This document shows positions 53,569-62,764 of a stretch of 64,000 bases of DNA, in pieces; position 1 is the first letter of the stretch; every line of letters begins with the position of its first letter. The stretch is from Paenibacillus amylolyticus (GTDB taxonomy: Bacteria; Bacillota; Bacilli; Paenibacillales; Paenibacillaceae). Under the pieces are notes generated by a model that searched no databases, was not told where the DNA came from, and worked only from the letters and a program-made list of their open reading frames with translations. The DNA lies in contig NZ_BCNV01000001.1 in NCBI RefSeq assembly GCF_001570725.1, positions 3,224,001 through 3,288,000 on the forward strand, in the 5' to 3' direction. The position numbers were made by a program, and so were the translations under genes.

Positions 53569-55083
53569 TTATACTGTTTTTGTCAACCGTGCGATGAAAA
53601 ATCCGTCGCTGTGAGCGTACTGTGGCAAAATCTGAATACCACCGTTCACAACCTTCAAGTTCATTGTCTCGGATTCGGACCAAACCAATGCTTCTGCTGG
53701 ACGATATTCCGGATGTCGGTTCAAGAAGTCTGCGACCATAACCTCATTCTCAGCAGGCTCAATGGTACACGTACTATACACCAGAATACCCCCTGGTTTT
53801 AACAACGGCGCAACCCTATTAAGCAGTTCACGCTGTAAGCCTGCGATATCTTCGATATCTTCTACGGATTTGGTCCATTTTACATCTGGCTTGCGGCGAA
53901 TAACACCCAGACCGGAACATGGTGCATCCAGCAAAATGCGGTCAAACGACGCTTCCGGGTACCGCTCGTTCAGATCAAGGGCATCTCCCGTTACAGCATC
54001 GATGCAACTCAGACCAAGACGCTCCGCCTGATCCAGGATCAGCTGGCGCTTGTGAGCATGTACATCGTTAGCGACAATACGACCACGATCGTGCATTTTC
54101 TCCGCCATGTGAGCTGTTTTACCACCTGGAGCTGCGCAGCAATCCAATACAAGTTGGTCTTCTTCCGGCGCAACCGCTTCAGCTACAAGCATGGAACTTT
54201 CGTCCTGTACAGAGAACAAGCCATCCCGATACCAGGACGTTAGTGCCATATTTCCGCCACTGCGTACAAGAATTCCATCGGAACTCAGCTGAGAAGCTTC
54301 AACGACTGCACCTGTGCTGGTCATCTCATGCATCAGCTTCTCCCGTGTGGTCATTGTAGTGTTGACCCGAACACTCACCGCTGGCGGCTCGTTATTCGCA
54401 CGACAGATGGCTTCAGCCGTCTCCTCACCGTACTGGGCAATCCAGCGCTCAACCATCCATAACGGGTGAGAATGCTCCAGTGAAATACGTTCAGCAACGG
54501 GCAGATGTTCTGGAATACGAAGTTCATCCCGATTGCGGATCATATTGCGCAGCACACCATTCACCATGCCCGAGATTCCCTGATGGCCCAGTTTCTTCGC
54601 CAGATTAACCGCTTCGCTCACCACCGCATGTTCTGGAATACGATCCAGGTATATCATCTGATATACGCTGATTCGAAGCAGGCTACGAACCCAAGGTTGC
54701 AGTTTGGATACTCCTTTGGCAACATAACGTTCCAAGAAATAATCAAGTGTATTCAATCTGGCGATTGTTCCGTACACCAATTCAGTAGCTAGTCCAGCAT
54801 CCGCAGGGCTTAAATCCGCCTCTTTCAGACGACGGTTCAACTCCAGATTACTGTATGCTCCATCTTGCTCAACAGCACTCAGAACCTTGACTGCCAATGC
54901 ACGAGCAGACGTTTTGGGTTTCTGGGAGCGAGATGCACCACCTGAGGCAGAATGGGGTGTAGACGCATTTCCATGACCACCCGATTTTCCCGAATTCGGG
55001 CGGCGGTTTCCTTCACGCCCAGATGCATTTCCTGTGGCTTTATGACTTTTTCCCGACAAACGCCCCGGTGTGTTACCACTCAT
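53569..55083 (-). CDS. rsmB: 16S rRNA (C967-C5) methyltransferase RsmB
   Basis: This 504-residue protein has a Gly/Ser/Lys-rich N-terminal extension (about 1-60) and a NusB-like RNA-binding domain (about 60-190). A SAM methyltransferase domain follows with LDCCAAPGGKTAHMAEKM, LLDAPCSGLGVIRRKPD (catalytic Cys) and YSTCTIEPAENE. It methylates C967 of 16S rRNA. The basic extension is longer than usual and of low complexity. It overlaps fmt by four bases (ATGA). Confidence 0.95.
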   Translation of the reverse strand: MSGNTPGRLSGKSHKATGNASGREGNRRPNSGKSGGHGNASTPHSASGGASRSQKPKTSARALAVKVLSAVEQDGAYSNLELNRRLKEADLSPADAGLATELVYGTIARLNTLDYFLERYVAKGVSKLQPWVRSLLRISVYQMIYLDRIPEHAVVSEAVNLAKKLGHQGISGMVNGVLRNMIRNRDELRIPEHLPVAERISLEHSHPLWMVERWIAQYGEETAEAICRANNEPPAVSVRVNTTMTTREKLMHEMTSTGAVVEASQLSSDGILVRSGGNMALTSWYRDGLFSVQDESSMLVAEAVAPEEDQLVLDCCAAPGGKTAHMAEKMHDRGRIVANDVHAHKRQLILDQAERLGLSCIDAVTGDALDLNERYPEASFDRILLDAPCSGLGVIRRKPDVKWTKSVEDIEDIAGLQRELLNRVAPLLKPGGILVYSTCTIEPAENEVMVADFLNRHPEYRPAEALVWSESETMNLKVVNGGIQILPQYAHSDGFFIARLTKTV

Positions 55084-56033
55084 CGCAACACCGTTCCAGG
55101 TTTCAGTGTACCGCCACGAGCAAAGTCAGCAGCTTGCATCACCTTTTTACCCGCAGGTTGCACCTCAGTCAACCAGAGAGATCCATTGCCAGTACACACT
55201 TCAATACCTGCCTTATTCAACTGCAACACCGTTCCCGGCTCTGCTTGTCCAGCATCCGAAGAAGAGGTTATGTTCGAATGATCCGGATTAGCGGCTGCCC
55301 AGACTTTGAAGACCTGATTATCCCACACCGTAAATGCACCCGAGAATGGCACAAGACCACGGATTTGATTGAACAATTCGCGTGATGTACGACTCCAGTC
55401 CATCTTCTCGTCTTCCCGAGTCAGATTACGCGCATACGAAGCCTCGGCATCATCCTGAGGGACCGCCGTTGTTTCGCCAGCAATCAATCGTGGCATTTCA
55501 GCCAGTAGCAATCTGGAGCCAGCCTCACTTAGTTTGTCAAACATCGTTCCTGATGTATCTTCATCTGTAATCGGCAGTTGCACATACGAGATCATATCTC
55601 CCGTATCCAGGCCTTCAGCCATATACATTAATGTGACTCCTGTCACGGATTCCCCGTTAATAATGGAACGTTGGATCGGGGCTCCTCCCCGATATTTCGG
55701 CAAAAGAGAGCCATGCACGTTCACACAACCGCGAACAGGCATATCCAGCACGGCTTTGGGCAGAATCTGCCCAAATGCCGCGGTAACGATCAGGTCCGGC
55801 TTCCATTCAGCCAAGCGGGCTGCGGCTTCCGGATCACGCAATTTAACAGGTTGAAACACCGGCAGACCGTGGCGTTCTGCTGCGGCCTTAACCGGTGTTG
55901 GCGTAAGTACTTTTTTGCGCCCCTGTGGTTTATCAGGTTGAGTCACCACACCCACCACATTGTATCCCTCTGCAATCAGCATATCGAGAGAAGGAACTGC
56001 AAATTCAGGTGTTCCCATAAAAACAATATTCAA
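55080..56033 (-). CDS. fmt: Methionyl-tRNA formyltransferase
   Basis: This 317-residue protein has an N-terminal catalytic domain with IVFMGTPEFAVPSL, NVHGSLLPKYRGGAPIQRSI (Asn and His of the active site) and EGLDTGDM. The C-terminal domain contacts tRNA. It formylates Met-tRNA for initiation. The start is TTG at 56033, with AAGGAG eight bases upstream; the GTG nine bases earlier overlaps that site. It follows def by 12 bp and shares the formyl-cycle function with it. Confidence 0.96.
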   Translation of the reverse strand: MNIVFMGTPEFAVPSLDMLIAEGYNVVGVVTQPDKPQGRKKVLTPTPVKAAAERHGLPVFQPVKLRDPEAAARLAEWKPDLIVTAAFGQILPKAVLDMPVRGCVNVHGSLLPKYRGGAPIQRSIINGESVTGVTLMYMAEGLDTGDMISYVQLPITDEDTSGTMFDKLSEAGSRLLLAEMPRLIAGETTAVPQDDAEASYARNLTREDEKMDWSRTSRELFNQIRGLVPFSGAFTVWDNQVFKVWAAANPDHSNITSSSDAGQAEPGTVLQLNKAGIEVCTGNGSLWLTEVQPAGKKVMQAADFARGGTLKPGTVLR

Positions 56034-56045
56034 ATCGATCACTCC

Positions 56046-56534
56046 TTAATTACGACGCGGTCCCGTTTGATCGGCTGCAATTTCGTACACTTTCTCGGCG
56101 ATATCCGTGAAGAGTACGCCATCCAGATGATCAATTTCATGCTGGAATGCACGGGACAGCAGGCCACTACCCGTAATAATCAACTCGTTGCCTTCACGAT
56201 CCAAACCCTTGACAGTAACGGTCTCAAAACGACGAACGTCACCATTAATTCCAGGGATACTCAGACAACCTTCCGGTCCGAATTGCTCTCCCTCACTTGC
56301 GATAATCTCAGGGTTAATCATCTTGATCAGTCCTTGCTCATCACCGGCGTCAATAACGATCAGACGTTTCAAAATGCCGACCTGTGGTGCAGCAAGACCT
56401 ACACCTTCCGCATCGTACATAGTATCAGCCATATCATCCAGCAATTTTTGTACATTCGGTGTAATTTTCGGTACTTCTTTGGCTCTCTTGTGGAGCACCT
56501 CATCTGGTTCTTGAACGATAATGCGAATCGACAT
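56046..56534 (-). CDS. def: Peptide deformylase
   Basis: This 162-residue protein carries the three deformylase motifs: GVGLAAPQVG, EGCLSIPG with the metal-binding Cys, and QHEIDHLDG with the HExxH site. It removes the N-formyl group from new proteins, using iron or zinc. Its length is that of the short type 1 form. It stands 118 bp after priA, in the same direction. Confidence 0.97.
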   Translation of the reverse strand: MSIRIIVQEPDEVLHKRAKEVPKITPNVQKLLDDMADTMYDAEGVGLAAPQVGILKRLIVIDAGDEQGLIKMINPEIIASEGEQFGPEGCLSIPGINGDVRRFETVTVKGLDREGNELIITGSGLLSRAFQHEIDHLDGVLFTDIAEKVYEIAADQTGPRRN

Positions 56535-56652
56535 GTTGTAAGCACCTTCCTAATCCTCATCATAATTTCAGGACGATATTCTTTATTTTTGGTGTATTCA
56601 TTTTTAATCTATGTTTATACCGCTTGTATACATCCGCATTGCTGCAAAATGC

Positions 56653-59202
56653 TTACATTAACATTTGCGGGTCTACATCCAGACTAATGAGCAGTTTTTG
56701 CGCCTGAACATCATCGTCCATGCGCCGGGCTGTTGCCAGAGCGAGTCCGATGGCGTCTACATCCCCCCGCCATTTTATCATACATTGGAATCTGTATCTA
56801 TTCTTGATCCGTGGAATCGGGGACGCTACCGGCCCTAACACATCAAAAGCGTCATTGCTGAAACGATCAAGACTGCCAAGCCATCCGGCTGCATTCGCCT
56901 TCTCCTTCAGTATTCGCGTGTAGTTCTCAGCAAGACGAATCAATACCGGAAGCTGTTCATGCGAAAAGGTCACCAGAATCAGGCGACAGTAAGGTGGATA
57001 TTGCAGATTGCGACGGTGTAGCAACTCCTCACGTACAAACGACACATAGTCATGCTGGCTTGCATGCCCAATAGAGTAGTGTTCCGGCGTATAGGACTGG
57101 ACAAACACTTCACCAGGCAATTGGTGACGACCCGCTCGGCCAGCTACTTGTGTTAACAACTGAAACGTTTTTTCGGCAGCACGAAAATCAGGTAAATTCA
57201 GTGCTGAATCCGCTGTTATGACGCCAACCAGGGTCACATCAGGGAAATCGAGTCCCTTCGCAACCATCTGTGTGCCTAGCAACACGTCTGCCTTTTTCTC
57301 ACGAAACTGTTTCAGCAGCTTCTCGTGAGCCCCTTTTTCCGTTGTCGTATCCACATCCATCCGAATGACCCGAATGCCCGGAAACAGCTTCGCAAGCTCT
57401 TCCTCGACCCGCTGTGTACCTGTACCAAAGTATCGAATATGCTCACTTCCACAATCTGGACACACTTCAGGAGCCGCTTCCGCATACCCGCAGTAATGAC
57501 AACGGAGATTATTCGAGCGCTGATGATACGTCAATGAAATATCACATTCGGGGCAACCTGCTACATAGCCACAACTTCGGCACATAACAAAGGTCGAATA
57601 TCCACGGCGATTCAGCAGAAGCACCGTCTGTTCACCACGTTCCAAGCGCTCCTCCAGCCCTTTATGCAAAGCTCTACTGAACATGGAACGGTTGCCATCC
57701 TTCAACTCTTCGCGCATGTCAACGATTCGCACTTCAGGCAGCTTGTTACCCAATGCCCGTGTCGGCATCTCCAGCAAGAGTGGTGCAAAATCATCGTTAC
57801 TCTGCGAGCGTGCCGCATAATAACTTTCCAGCGAAGGTGTCGCTGAACCCAGAACAACCACGGCCTGATGCTGCTGTGCTCTTTTTACTGCTACATCCCT
57901 GGCATGATATTTCGGAGTTTCCTCCTGTTTGTAGGAAGTCTCGTGTTCTTCATCCATAATGATTAGCCCAAGCCGACTGAACGGAGCAAAGACAGCTGAA
58001 CGCGCCCCAATCGCAACCTTCACCTGACCCTCACGAATCTTGCGCCATTCATCATAACGTTCACCGCCTGACAGACGACTGTGCATGACCGCAACCTGAT
58101 CACCGAAGCGACCTTTGAAACGTTCTACCATCTGCGGGGTCAGTGCAATCTCGGGCACCAATACGATGGCCTGGCGATCCTGCTCGATGCATCGTTGAAT
58201 GGTCTGGAGGTAGACTTCTGTCTTACCGCTGCCTGTGACACCATGCAGCAAAAATACCCCATGGCGTTGTTCCTGCAACCGCCCATTGATACTGTCATAG
58301 ACATGTTTTTGCTCATCGGTCAGAACCAGAGGTTCAGTCGCTTTGAACTTCCTGCCCTGATAAGGGTCACGAAAGACCTCAACATCCTCGGTTACGATCA
58401 GTCCCTTTTCCTCAAGACCTTTGATTGTTGCGGCCGATACCTGCAGTGTAGACAACACTTCTTTCATCGGCATAGGCAGCAGCTCTTTCATTTCTAGCAA
58501 AAAAGCAAGAATCTCCTTCTGCCGCTGAGCTTTTGCCGGGAACGAATCAAGTGCTTCCTGAGCAGCTGTGATATCTACAGCCAGATCAACGGACTTCATC
58601 GTTTTCTTATTCAACTTGTCCTTGATGGCCTGACTCTCCAGCAGCACACCACCAAGCAATAGTTTCTTAATTAGCGCAGCATGATTGGGATATTTCCGAC
58701 TGAGTTGTTGCAAGGGTACCTGACCCCGACTTTTGACAAAACGGATGATATCCTGCTGCACCTTCTCGGTCGTAGACTCTTCTCCCCAAACAAATAACAC
58801 CTCATCATCCGGTTGTGCACCCGCCATCTGTCCATCAAGTGCATCTCCCAGCGAGATGTATCGTTCCGCTTTCCCCTTCAATGCCGTCGGCACCATAACC
58901 TGCAATGACAAAATCCGGTTACTGGCATAACGTCCACTCATCCATTCGGCCAGTTCAACCAAATCCTTTGATAATGGGGGAACAATGTCCAGCAACTCCT
59001 GGATCTGCTTCAGCCTGAATGTTTCCTCCCCGGTACGCGGAACAAGATCAATCACGAATCCCTGCACCGTCCGATGACCAAAAGGCACACCCACCCGGCT
59101 GCCAATCTCGATCCATTCCCTCATCGATTCAGGTACCAGGTAATCAAACGGCCGGTCTGTTTCCTTCACAGGAACATCGACAATGACCTTGGCAATCTCC
59201 AT
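56653..59202 (-). CDS. priA: Primosomal protein N' (replication restart helicase PriA)
   Basis: This 849-residue protein has the PriA DNA-binding N-terminus (DRPFDYLVPE, VGVPFGHRTVQGFV) and a winged-helix region. The helicase lobes carry HGVTGSGKTEVYL and the DEEH box IIMDEEHETSYKQ. A zinc module with CRSCGYVAGCPECD and CHYCGYAE lies around residues 535-585. It reloads the replisome at stalled forks. It starts three bp after the coaBC stop. Confidence 0.97.
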   Translation of the reverse strand: MEIAKVIVDVPVKETDRPFDYLVPESMREWIEIGSRVGVPFGHRTVQGFVIDLVPRTGEETFRLKQIQELLDIVPPLSKDLVELAEWMSGRYASNRILSLQVMVPTALKGKAERYISLGDALDGQMAGAQPDDEVLFVWGEESTTEKVQQDIIRFVKSRGQVPLQQLSRKYPNHAALIKKLLLGGVLLESQAIKDKLNKKTMKSVDLAVDITAAQEALDSFPAKAQRQKEILAFLLEMKELLPMPMKEVLSTLQVSAATIKGLEEKGLIVTEDVEVFRDPYQGRKFKATEPLVLTDEQKHVYDSINGRLQEQRHGVFLLHGVTGSGKTEVYLQTIQRCIEQDRQAIVLVPEIALTPQMVERFKGRFGDQVAVMHSRLSGGERYDEWRKIREGQVKVAIGARSAVFAPFSRLGLIIMDEEHETSYKQEETPKYHARDVAVKRAQQHQAVVVLGSATPSLESYYAARSQSNDDFAPLLLEMPTRALGNKLPEVRIVDMREELKDGNRSMFSRALHKGLEERLERGEQTVLLLNRRGYSTFVMCRSCGYVAGCPECDISLTYHQRSNNLRCHYCGYAEAAPEVCPDCGSEHIRYFGTGTQRVEEELAKLFPGIRVIRMDVDTTTEKGAHEKLLKQFREKKADVLLGTQMVAKGLDFPDVTLVGVITADSALNLPDFRAAEKTFQLLTQVAGRAGRHQLPGEVFVQSYTPEHYSIGHASQHDYVSFVREELLHRRNLQYPPYCRLILVTFSHEQLPVLIRLAENYTRILKEKANAAGWLGSLDRFSNDAFDVLGPVASPIPRIKNRYRFQCMIKWRGDVDAIGLALATARRMDDDVQAQKLLISLDVDPQMLM

Positions 59203-59205
59203 ATC

Positions 59206-60441
59206 CTAATTCCTCCCGGCAATGCGCTCCGCCGCAATCCGGAGCAACCGATGAGCCACATCGTCCTTGGCCATCACTGGAAGCTCCTCCACCAAACCTT
59301 CCCGGTCATAGATATGTACCGCGTTGGTGTCTGTTCCAAATCCTGCACCCGTGCGGGTTACATCATTGGCTACGATCAGATCACAGTTTTTCCGTTCCAA
59401 TTTCTCACGTGCATACATCTCAACCGACTGAGTCTCCGCAGCAAAACCAATCAAAAACTGATGGGTCTTCTGTTTGCCCAGCGTTTCAAGAATATCTATA
59501 TTTTTAACAAGTTCGAGCGACAGCGTGTCGCCTTTCTTCTTGATCTTCTCGGTATAAACTTCCTTTGGACGATAATCGGCAACTGCCGCCGCCTTAACCA
59601 CGATATCAGCATCGTCCCATTCGTGTGTTACCGCTTCATACATATCCTGTGCAGACTGTACAGGGATCAACTCAACGTTCTCCGGTGGCTTGGCTTGGGT
59701 ACTGCCCATAACCAATTTCACATCTGCCCCCAGATCACGCGCAGCTGCGGCTATGGCAAATCCCATTTTGCCAGACGAATCGTTTGTAATATATCGTACG
59801 GGGTCAATGCGCTCAATCGTACCTCCAGCCGTAACGACAACCTTCTTACCTTGTAACAGTGAAGCTTGTCCTTGCTGGGCACGGTCTACAGACTCGCGCT
59901 GTTCGAAGAAACGTTCCACCACATCCACAATGCTCTCCGGTTCTTCCAGACGTCCCTTGCCCACATATCCACACGCAAGCAGACCTTCACCCGGTTCAAT
60001 CATCATGGCGCCCCGTTCAACAAGCAGGTTCATATTATGCTTTACAGCTGGATGATCATACATATGTACATTCATCGCTGGAGCAATCATGACAGGGGCT
60101 GTCGTGGCAAGCAGAGTTGTTGAGAGCATATCATCTGCCATGCCATGCGCCATCTTGGCAATTACATTGGCTGTAGCTGGAGCAACCAGAACAAGATCAG
60201 CCAGATCAGCCAGATGAATATGAGATACGACTGCTGGCTCACGTTCATCAAATGTATCGGTATATACGGTGTTTCGGGTCAACGTTTGCAGCGTCAATTC
60301 GGTAATAAACTGTGTAGCGGAAGCTGTCATAATCACATGAACATCCGCTCCCTTTTGCACCAGTCTGCTGCATAATGTTGCCGCCTTGTAAGCGGCTATG
60401 CCGCCTGTCACACCAAGCACGATTTTTTTACCGTTCAACAT
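59206..60441 (-). CDS. coaBC: Bifunctional phosphopantothenoylcysteine decarboxylase/synthetase
   Basis: This 411-residue protein has an N-terminal CoaC flavoprotein domain (LGVTGGIAAYKAA; PAMNVHMYDHPAV with the active Asn; CGYVGKGRLEE with the reductive Cys). The C-terminal CoaB synthetase domain has TAGGTIERIDPVRYITNDSSGKMG and KKKGDTLSLELVKNIDIL. It makes 4'-phosphopantetheine for coenzyme A. It lies between rpoZ and priA as in other Firmicutes. Confidence 0.97.
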   Translation of the reverse strand: MLNGKKIVLGVTGGIAAYKAATLCSRLVQKGADVHVIMTASATQFITELTLQTLTRNTVYTDTFDEREPAVVSHIHLADLADLVLVAPATANVIAKMAHGMADDMLSTTLLATTAPVMIAPAMNVHMYDHPAVKHNMNLLVERGAMMIEPGEGLLACGYVGKGRLEEPESIVDVVERFFEQRESVDRAQQGQASLLQGKKVVVTAGGTIERIDPVRYITNDSSGKMGFAIAAAARDLGADVKLVMGSTQAKPPENVELIPVQSAQDMYEAVTHEWDDADIVVKAAAVADYRPKEVYTEKIKKKGDTLSLELVKNIDILETLGKQKTHQFLIGFAAETQSVEMYAREKLERKNCDLIVANDVTRTGAGFGTDTNAVHIYDREGLVEELPVMAKDDVAHRLLRIAAERIAGRN

Positions 60442-60513
60442 GGTTATTTCCCCCGATATTTATACGACGTCTAAGTAAGATTCCGTTAAAATAGGCTTAT
60501 TCGTAAAAAAATA

Positions 60514-60529
60514 ACAACCTCGCGGTTGT
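60514..60529 (-). terminator. Terminator between rpoZ and coaBC
   Basis: ACAACC and GGTTGT pair around a 4-base loop, followed by TATTTTTTT on the minus strand. Confidence 0.7.
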
Positions 60530-60579
60530 CAATTAATCCGGCTTACGCCGTATGCAGTTGAAGAGCAGCCGCAGGCGGC

Positions 60580-60792
60580 TTACTCTTCTTCTTCGTCCTG
60601 TCCTTTGATGACAACGAGCAGGTCTCCATAGATTTCTTCCAGTGCAACGCCAACTTGTTTATGGGATCTCGCACCTCTTAAATCCGTTTTTTCACCTTCA
60701 CGTAGCTGTCTAGCCCGGCGGGAAGCAGCAACAACAAGGGAATACTTGCTGTCGACTTTGTTCATCATTTCATCAATAGAAGGATACAGCAT
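60580..60792 (-). CDS. rpoZ: RNA polymerase omega subunit
   Basis: The 70-residue product [20 protein letters not shown]..., with [12 protein letters not shown] and an acidic C-terminus, is the omega subunit, which stabilises beta-prime. The ATG at 60792 gives the usual N-terminus; a GTG four codons upstream is less likely. It lies between gmk and coaBC and is followed by a terminator. Confidence 0.95.
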   Translation of the reverse strand: MLYPSIDEMMNKVDSKYSLVVAASRRARQLREGEKTDLRGARSHKQVGVALEEIYGDLLVVIKGQDEEEE

Positions 60793-60947
60793 ATTAACAA
60801 ACACCTCTTCGCATTAGTATAATCACAAGTTGCCGCCTGACAGAACTGATGTGGCATGTCTTCACATTCGGCAGTCCAATAGGACTGCTTCAATACATGA
60901 TATGACAACTGCCCCACTTATATCGTATTCTGCAGCGGCAAAAGGGA

Positions 60948-61520
60948 TTATTTATTGATCTTACAATGTTCGGCGATTATGATGCTTTCTATTCTCTTGC
61001 ACGCCAAATCAATTTCATCATTAACAACAGCGTAATCATACTGCTCCAGCAGACTGATCTCATCGACCGCCACAGACATCCGGTGATCAATGGTCGCTTG
61101 ACTTTCGGTACCACGACCCTGAATGCGATCTTTCAGCTCGTCCAATGAAGGAGGAAGCAGGAAAACAAAGATGCCTTCCGGGAATTTCTCTTTCACTTTT
61201 AACGCGCCTTGAACCTCAATCTCCAGAATGATGTCGCGGCCTTCGTTAATCGTTTTCTCTACAAAATCACGCGGTGTTCCGTAATAATTACCGACATACT
61301 CCGCATGTTCCAACAATTGATCTTCAGCAATCATGTTCTGGAACTCTTCATGACTTCTGAAGAAATAGTTCACACCATGTTCTTCACCAAGACGAGGCTG
61401 ACGGGTTGTCGCCGATACGGAATAGATCAATTCCGGCACCAGTTTGCGCAAAGCGCTGCATACAGTACCCTTCCCGACCCCAGATGGGCCGGACAACACT
61501 ACCAGTAATCCCTTAGACAT
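60948..61520 (-). CDS. gmk: Guanylate kinase
   Basis: This 190-residue protein has the P-loop [12 protein letters not shown], the GMP-binding [20 protein letters not shown] and a lid region. It phosphorylates GMP to GDP. The start at 61520 has GGAG six bases upstream and matches the family N-terminus [11 protein letters not shown]; a longer reading frame exists but is out of character. It is 13 bp after remA. Confidence 0.96.
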   Translation of the reverse strand: MSKGLLVVLSGPSGVGKGTVCSALRKLVPELIYSVSATTRQPRLGEEHGVNYFFRSHEEFQNMIAEDQLLEHAEYVGNYYGTPRDFVEKTINEGRDIILEIEVQGALKVKEKFPEGIFVFLLPPSLDELKDRIQGRGTESQATIDHRMSVAVDEISLLEQYDYAVVNDEIDLACKRIESIIIAEHCKINK

Positions 61521-61533
61521 ATTACACTCCATT

Positions 61534-61794
61534 TTATTCGTCGTTATCATCATCTTTCGAAGAAAGACGATGGGCGACCGTCTCCGGCTGAACTGCAGAC
61601 AGTATGACATGATCGCTATCCGTAATAATTACGGCACGAGTACGTCTTCCGTACGTTGCATCAATCAGCATGTGACGATCTCTTGCCTCTTGTATAATTC
61701 TCTTGATCGGCGCCGATTCCGGACTCACGATGGATATAATCCGGTTCGCCGATACGATGTTACCGAATCCAATGTTAATGAGTTTGATTGCCAT
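61534..61794 (-). CDS. remA: Extracellular matrix regulator RemA
   Basis: The 86-residue product starts [20 protein letters not shown] and contains [23 protein letters not shown], as in RemA (DUF370). RemA is a DNA-binding ring-shaped protein that activates biofilm matrix and osmoprotection genes in Bacillus. GGGGGAAG lies nine bases before the ATG. The gene sits between yicC and gmk, its conserved position. It could act on the exopolysaccharide locus in this window, but no site was identified. Confidence 0.95.
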   Translation of the reverse strand: MAIKLINIGFGNIVSANRIISIVSPESAPIKRIIQEARDRHMLIDATYGRRTRAVIITDSDHVILSAVQPETVAHRLSSKDDDNDE

Positions 61795-61845
61795 AATCAG
61801 GTTCTTCCCCCTATACATGCGACTCTTTTGCCGAAATGTGGCCGT

Positions 61846-62751
61846 TCATTCGATATTCGCCGCTTGCTCACGAATCTTCTCCAGCTCCGCCTTCATCTCG
61901 ACAACACGGTTCACCAGAGCCAAGTGGTTGGCTTTTGATCCAATCGTATTGACTTCCCGATTCATCTCTTGAATTAGAAAGTCTAACTTACGACCTACCG
62001 GTTCATCACTCTTCAGCAGTTCCCTGCTCTGTCCAAAGTGACTGAGTAGACGCGTAAGTTCCTCTTCTATGTTAGAACGATCGGCAAACATTGCAATTTC
62101 CATACCCAATTTATGCTCATCAAAAGGGAAAGAGCCTTCTTCCTGCATTTCCGTAAGTCTCTGCCTTAACTTGTTGCGGTAATCACTCACCACAGTCGGT
62201 GCAAGAGCAAGCATCTCGGTATGCAGTGACTCCAGACGAATAATCCGCCGTTCCAGATCACTGGCCAGATGAAGACCCTCGCGTGCGCGCATCTGCTCCA
62301 GACTGGACAGAGCCTCTCTCAATCCTTCCTGCAAAACTCGCTCCCATTCGTTCTTCTGCTCTTCGGGAATGGAACTTGTCCCATCCGAATGAACCATGAC
62401 GTCCGGCAGCCCAAGCATATCCACAATACTTGGTTTGCCCTGCATTCCAAAGTGAGTCTCCAGTTGCTCTGCAGCCTGCAGATAGGCCCTGACCGTCTGT
62501 TCATTCAGAACAGCGGGAAGAGCCTGGTCTTCCTCTTTTTCTTTCATTACATAAACATCAATCCGCCCACGTTTCAAACGGCTCTGTACGATCTTCCTCA
62601 AACCGTCTTCATAATATGTCCACTCTCTTGGCAGACGCATCATCACTTCGCAATAACGATGATTAACAGATTTGATCTCTAATTGTACCTTATAGCCGCC
62701 AAAATGAAAGGCGGATTGACCGTATCCGGTCATACTGAATGACATCGGCAT
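61846..62751 (-). CDS. yicC: YicC/YloC-family endoribonuclease
   Basis: This ~301-residue protein has the YicC N-terminus FSMTGYGQS, LEIKSVNHRYCEVMMRLP, and a C-terminal DUF1732 segment (GRKLDFLIQEMNREVNTIGSKA). The E. coli relative takes part in RNA turnover. The start is uncertain between two nearby ATG codons (62751 and 62745); neither has a strong ribosome binding site. It follows the yitJ gene by 13 bp. Confidence 0.92.
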   Translation of the reverse strand: MPMSFSMTGYGQSAFHFGGYKVQLEIKSVNHRYCEVMMRLPREWTYYEDGLRKIVQSRLKRGRIDVYVMKEKEEDQALPAVLNEQTVRAYLQAAEQLETHFGMQGKPSIVDMLGLPDVMVHSDGTSSIPEEQKNEWERVLQEGLREALSSLEQMRAREGLHLASDLERRIIRLESLHTEMLALAPTVVSDYRNKLRQRLTEMQEEGSFPFDEHKLGMEIAMFADRSNIEEELTRLLSHFGQSRELLKSDEPVGRKLDFLIQEMNREVNTIGSKANHLALVNRVVEMKAELEKIREQAANIE

Positions 62752-62764
62752 CACATCCGTTTTA